Assembly (NCBI GenBank): GCA_009694135.1
Contig: SHVS01000004.1
Location: forward strand, 29,047-93,046
Direction of reading: 5' to 3'
Length of the DNA: 64,000 nt
Origin: Alphaproteobacteria bacterium
Lineage (GTDB): Bacteria; Pseudomonadota; Alphaproteobacteria; UBA6615
Made by a program: the position numbers and the translations under genes. Shown piece by piece: positions 62,175 through 64,000 of the stretch; the first letter of the stretch is position 1, and every line of letters starts with the position of its first letter. The notes under the pieces are model-generated. The model did not search any database. It saw nothing but the letters and a program-made list of their open reading frames with translations, and was not told where the DNA came from.

Positions 62175-63179
62175 TCAGTTGGCGAGGAAGCCGGCCTCGC
62201 GCATGAGATCACGATGCCGCGCGTCTTCGGTCGTGAGCCAAGCGGTGAAGTCCGCCCCGGTCATGAACTTGGGATTGAAGGCGCCATCCTTCATTAATTG
62301 CTGCCACTCGGGCGCCTCGCGCACCTTGCGGAGCAATTCAACATAGAAGGCGACTTGGGCCGCCGTCGCCCCCGGGGTGGTGAAGATGCCGCGCAGCATC
62401 AGATACTGCACGTCGAGGCCGCTTTCCTTGCACGTCGGAATATCGTTCCAGGACATGGTCGCGGTCATTTTTTCGGTCACGGGCAGGCGCGCGCCGTCGA
62501 AAACGCAGAGCGGCTTAAGAGCGCCCGAGCGCCAATGCGCCACGGCCTCGATCGGGTTGTTGACCGTCGAATCGATGTGTTTGCCGACAAGTTGCGTGGC
62601 GACTTCACCGCCGCCGCCAAAAGGCACGTAAGTCAGCTTCGCGCCCGCCGCTTTCTCCACGGCAACGGTGATGATCTGGTCTTCTTGCTTCGAGCCGGTA
62701 CCGCCCATCTTGAACTTATTGTTTCCCCCGGTTTTGACCGCCGCCAAATATTCGCCCGCGGTCTTGAAGGGGGCGTCGGACGGCACCCAAAGCACGAACT
62801 CGTCCAAGGCCAACATCGCGACGGGAGTCAGGTCCTTCCAATTGAAAGGAACGCCGGTCCCGAGCGGCGTGGTGAATAGGTTAGACAGGGTGATGATGAT
62901 CTTATGCGGATCGCCCGGTGAGGTCTTGACGTCCAGGAACCCTTCCGCGCCTGCGCCGCCGCTTTTATTAACAACTTGAACCGACTGCTTCATCAAATTG
63001 TTTTTAGCGATGATTCCTTGAATCGCACGCGCCATGGTGTCGGCGCCGCCACCCGTTCCAGCCGGTACGATGAATTGCACCGGCCGCGTCGGCTCCCAGG
63101 CCTGCGCGAAGGCTGAAACAGTTCCAAAGCCTATGGCCGCAGCCGTCGCGGCAGCCAAGCAATGCCAAGTCGGACGCAT
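62175..63179 (-). CDS. tctC: Tripartite tricarboxylate transporter substrate-binding protein TctC
   Basis: 334 aa periplasmic binding protein of the Bug/TctC family. Signal peptide (CLAAATAAAIGFGTVSAFAQ), then PTRPVQFIVPAGTGGGADTMARAI, the ligand-loop hallmark, and VVNKSGGAGAEGFLDVK. It delivers ligand to TctAB. The ATG at 63179 has GGGAGG six bases upstream; the open frame continues upstream to 63254 through the promoter region. Ligand is unknown. Confidence 0.95.
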   Translation of the reverse strand: MRPTWHCLAAATAAAIGFGTVSAFAQAWEPTRPVQFIVPAGTGGGADTMARAIQGIIAKNNLMKQSVQVVNKSGGAGAEGFLDVKTSPGDPHKIIITLSNLFTTPLGTGVPFNWKDLTPVAMLALDEFVLWVPSDAPFKTAGEYLAAVKTGGNNKFKMGGTGSKQEDQIITVAVEKAAGAKLTYVPFGGGGEVATQLVGKHIDSTVNNPIEAVAHWRSGALKPLCVFDGARLPVTEKMTATMSWNDIPTCKESGLDVQYLMLRGIFTTPGATAAQVAFYVELLRKVREAPEWQQLMKDGAFNPKFMTGADFTAWLTTEDARHRDLMREAGFLAN

Positions 63180-63210
63180 AGCATCCTCCCATAAGAGTTT
63201 CTTGTTATTG

Positions 63211-63239
63211 ATTAAAATCTCATTGCACCGCGCCGTCAA
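63211..63239 (-). promoter_or_regulatory. Promoter for tctCBA
   Basis: On the minus strand TTGACG (63234-63239, five of six) and TTTAAT (63211-63216, five of six) are separated by exactly 17 bases. It lies about 31 bases before the tctC ATG in an AT-rich gap, so transcription would start near 63204. This is the best consensus-like promoter in the window. Confidence 0.65.
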
Positions 63240-63308
63240 CTGCGCACGCTGCATCCTAAACGGGAAGATGTCCGCCCAGAGATCGGGCGGCGGTAGTAAT
63301 TCCTTGAT

Positions 63309-63722
63309 CTACCGCAGAGTTTTGCTGGCGCAGGCGACCGAGAGGCGGCGCTGGATTTCGCCCGGCAAGGGGCGATGGTTGAACTGAACGCCACCTGCCG
63401 TATCCACTTCGACTGTCCCGATCACAGCCCGCCCTTTGTAGTTACTCCTGCCCTCGACTGTGATACCGAAGCGGCGAAACAGATCGACCTCGATCTCGAC
63501 CGTGATGGGATTTTGAAGCTCGAGCCGCTCTTCCGGCAAGTCGGCCGGCGCGACCGGTTGGCCGCGCCCATCCACGCCAGGCTGGAAGGCAACATCCGGC
63601 GCCGGCGCATGCGCCACGAGCGAACGGCAGGTTTCGGCCGAGAGCTGCACGAGCCCGGCTTCCGCCGCCGCCTCGTTCGCGAGCAGCGCGCTCAGCATCA
63701 CCACGAAGATCATTCGTAACAT
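63309..63722 (-). CDS. Secreted hypothetical protein
   Basis: 137 aa with a signal peptide (MLRMIFVVMLSALLANEAAA). I recognise it only as resembling small conserved alphaproteobacterial periplasmic proteins with a VAHAPAPDVAFQPGVD segment and a later GRAVIGTVEVDTAGGVQFN; no function is known to me. Two cysteines (in ETCRSL and VACASK) could pair by disulfide. It lies upstream of the tct operon on the same strand but is separated from it by the tctC promoter; its own promoter would be in the repeat-containing region to the right. Confidence 0.75.
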   Translation of the reverse strand: MLRMIFVVMLSALLANEAAAEAGLVQLSAETCRSLVAHAPAPDVAFQPGVDGRGQPVAPADLPEERLELQNPITVEIEVDLFRRFGITVEGRSNYKGRAVIGTVEVDTAGGVQFNHRPLPGEIQRRLSVACASKTLR

Positions 63723-63794
63723 GTCGTCGATCCTGGGCTTTCAGTGTAAGTGAAGCGTTAAATCCCGCCCTCGCGCCGCTGGTCGCCGTTTGAC

Positions 63795-63904
63795 GGTGAA
63801 CTCGCGGGCAATTTGTCGGCGAAGTCGCGGAATTTTTGGGGGTGAACTCGAAAGTGTCAACGCCGGAGTAAAAATGCGTCGGTGGGCCGGAGCAAAAATG
63901 CATC
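63795..63904. repeat. Short direct-repeat array, possible insertion-sequence end
   Basis: Two repeat families sit together. GGTGAACTCG occurs at 63795-63804 and 63841-63850. CCGGAGTAAAAATGCGTC (63863-63880) recurs as CCGGAGCAAAAATGCATC (63887-63904) with two mismatches and a 24-base period. Just before the second family is TGTCAACGCCGG (63855-63866). Multiple short terminal repeats beginning TGT are, from memory, a feature of IS21-family ends, but no istA or istB coding sequence is inside the window, so this is a candidate only. Confidence 0.4.
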
Positions 63905-63913
63905 AGACGGGGT

Positions 63914-63947
63914 AGCACAAAGGGCCCCCGCGGGGGCCCTTTGTGCT
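63914..63947. terminator. Perfect 34-base palindrome, probable bidirectional terminator
   Basis: Seventeen-base arms (63914-63930 and 63931-63947) beginning AGCACAAAGGGCC are perfectly complementary, with no unpaired loop except what the centre CCGCGG must open. The outer A/T stretches (AAAGGG, CCCTTT) flank a GC core, as in strong intrinsic terminators, though a long T-tract is lacking. It may end a gene running in from the right edge. A 14-codon minus-strand open stretch (63959-64000) reaches the edge but is too short to call. Confidence 0.55.
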
Positions 63948-64000
63948 GGCCGCATTCAGGCCGGGCTTCTTGCGTTGGATTGAGTGTCGGTCGGGGCGCG

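Noticed and set aside
63442..63918. Minus-strand open frame spanning the repeat region and the hypothetical gene
   Set aside because: It overlaps the better-supported secreted protein in another frame, begins inside the palindrome and repeat array, and has no recognisable domain.

Overview
The window is a gene-dense, high-GC chromosomal segment from an alphaproteobacterium, most likely a Rhodospirillales-like lineage; I cannot name a genus from sequence alone. The evidence is the ntrBC-ntrYX-trkA-hfq-hflX order, LpxI rather than LpxH in lipid A synthesis, a short ProS without an editing insertion, and a LexA gene preceded by the alphaproteobacterial SOS operator GAAC-N7-GAAC. Nearly everything is core housekeeping. 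I found no tRNA, rRNA, CRISPR array, prophage or defence island, and no gene-free stretch exceeds 300 bases.

Layout: 1-9.5 kb (+) carries the nitrogen two-component systems (ntrB tail, ntrC, ntrY, ntrX), trkA, hfq, hflX and a beta-hydroxyacid dehydrogenase. 9.5-24.5 kb (-) holds mazG, a metallo-beta-lactamase-fold hydrolase, tatD, metG, holB, tmk, a DD-carboxypeptidase, rlpA, mltB, an ftsB-type divisome gene, eno, kdsA, pyrG, secG and tpiA. 24.6-33.6 kb (+) holds ppiD, trpE, trpGDC, moaC, moeA and lexA, with one small secreted-protein gene on the minus strand between trpE and trpG. A comEC locus (-, 33.5-35.7 kb) is broken by one frameshift and one in-frame TGA. gltX and gltA follow (+).

38.6-53.1 kb (-) is a long envelope and translation block, read rpsB-tsf-pyrH-frr-uppS-cdsA-dxr-rseP-bamA-skp-lpxD-fabZ-lpxA-lpxI-lpxB. 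It joins ribosome function, isoprenoid and undecaprenyl carrier synthesis, phospholipid precursor, outer-membrane protein assembly and lipid A synthesis, with many 1-14 base gene overlaps. 53.3-60.0 kb (-) has proS, lolC/E, lolD and dnaE. 60.1-63.2 kb (-) is a complete tripartite tricarboxylate transporter (tctC-tctB-tctA) behind a good sigma70-type promoter. The right edge has a small secreted hypothetical protein and then a repeat-rich, apparently non-coding end with a perfect 34-base palindrome, possibly the end of an insertion sequence.

No convincing novel multi-gene system is visible. The best anomalies are the doubly broken comEC (one lesion is a TGA where the family has a Cys), a tmk gene of much lower GC content and unusual sequence type sitting in its normal syntenic slot behind a palindrome, the loss of the GAFTGA loop in NtrX, and the repeat array at the right edge. 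Several starts (cdsA, pyrH, rpsB, lolD, kdsA, trpD, tctC and others) were set from ribosome-binding sites and overlaps rather than from the longest open frame.
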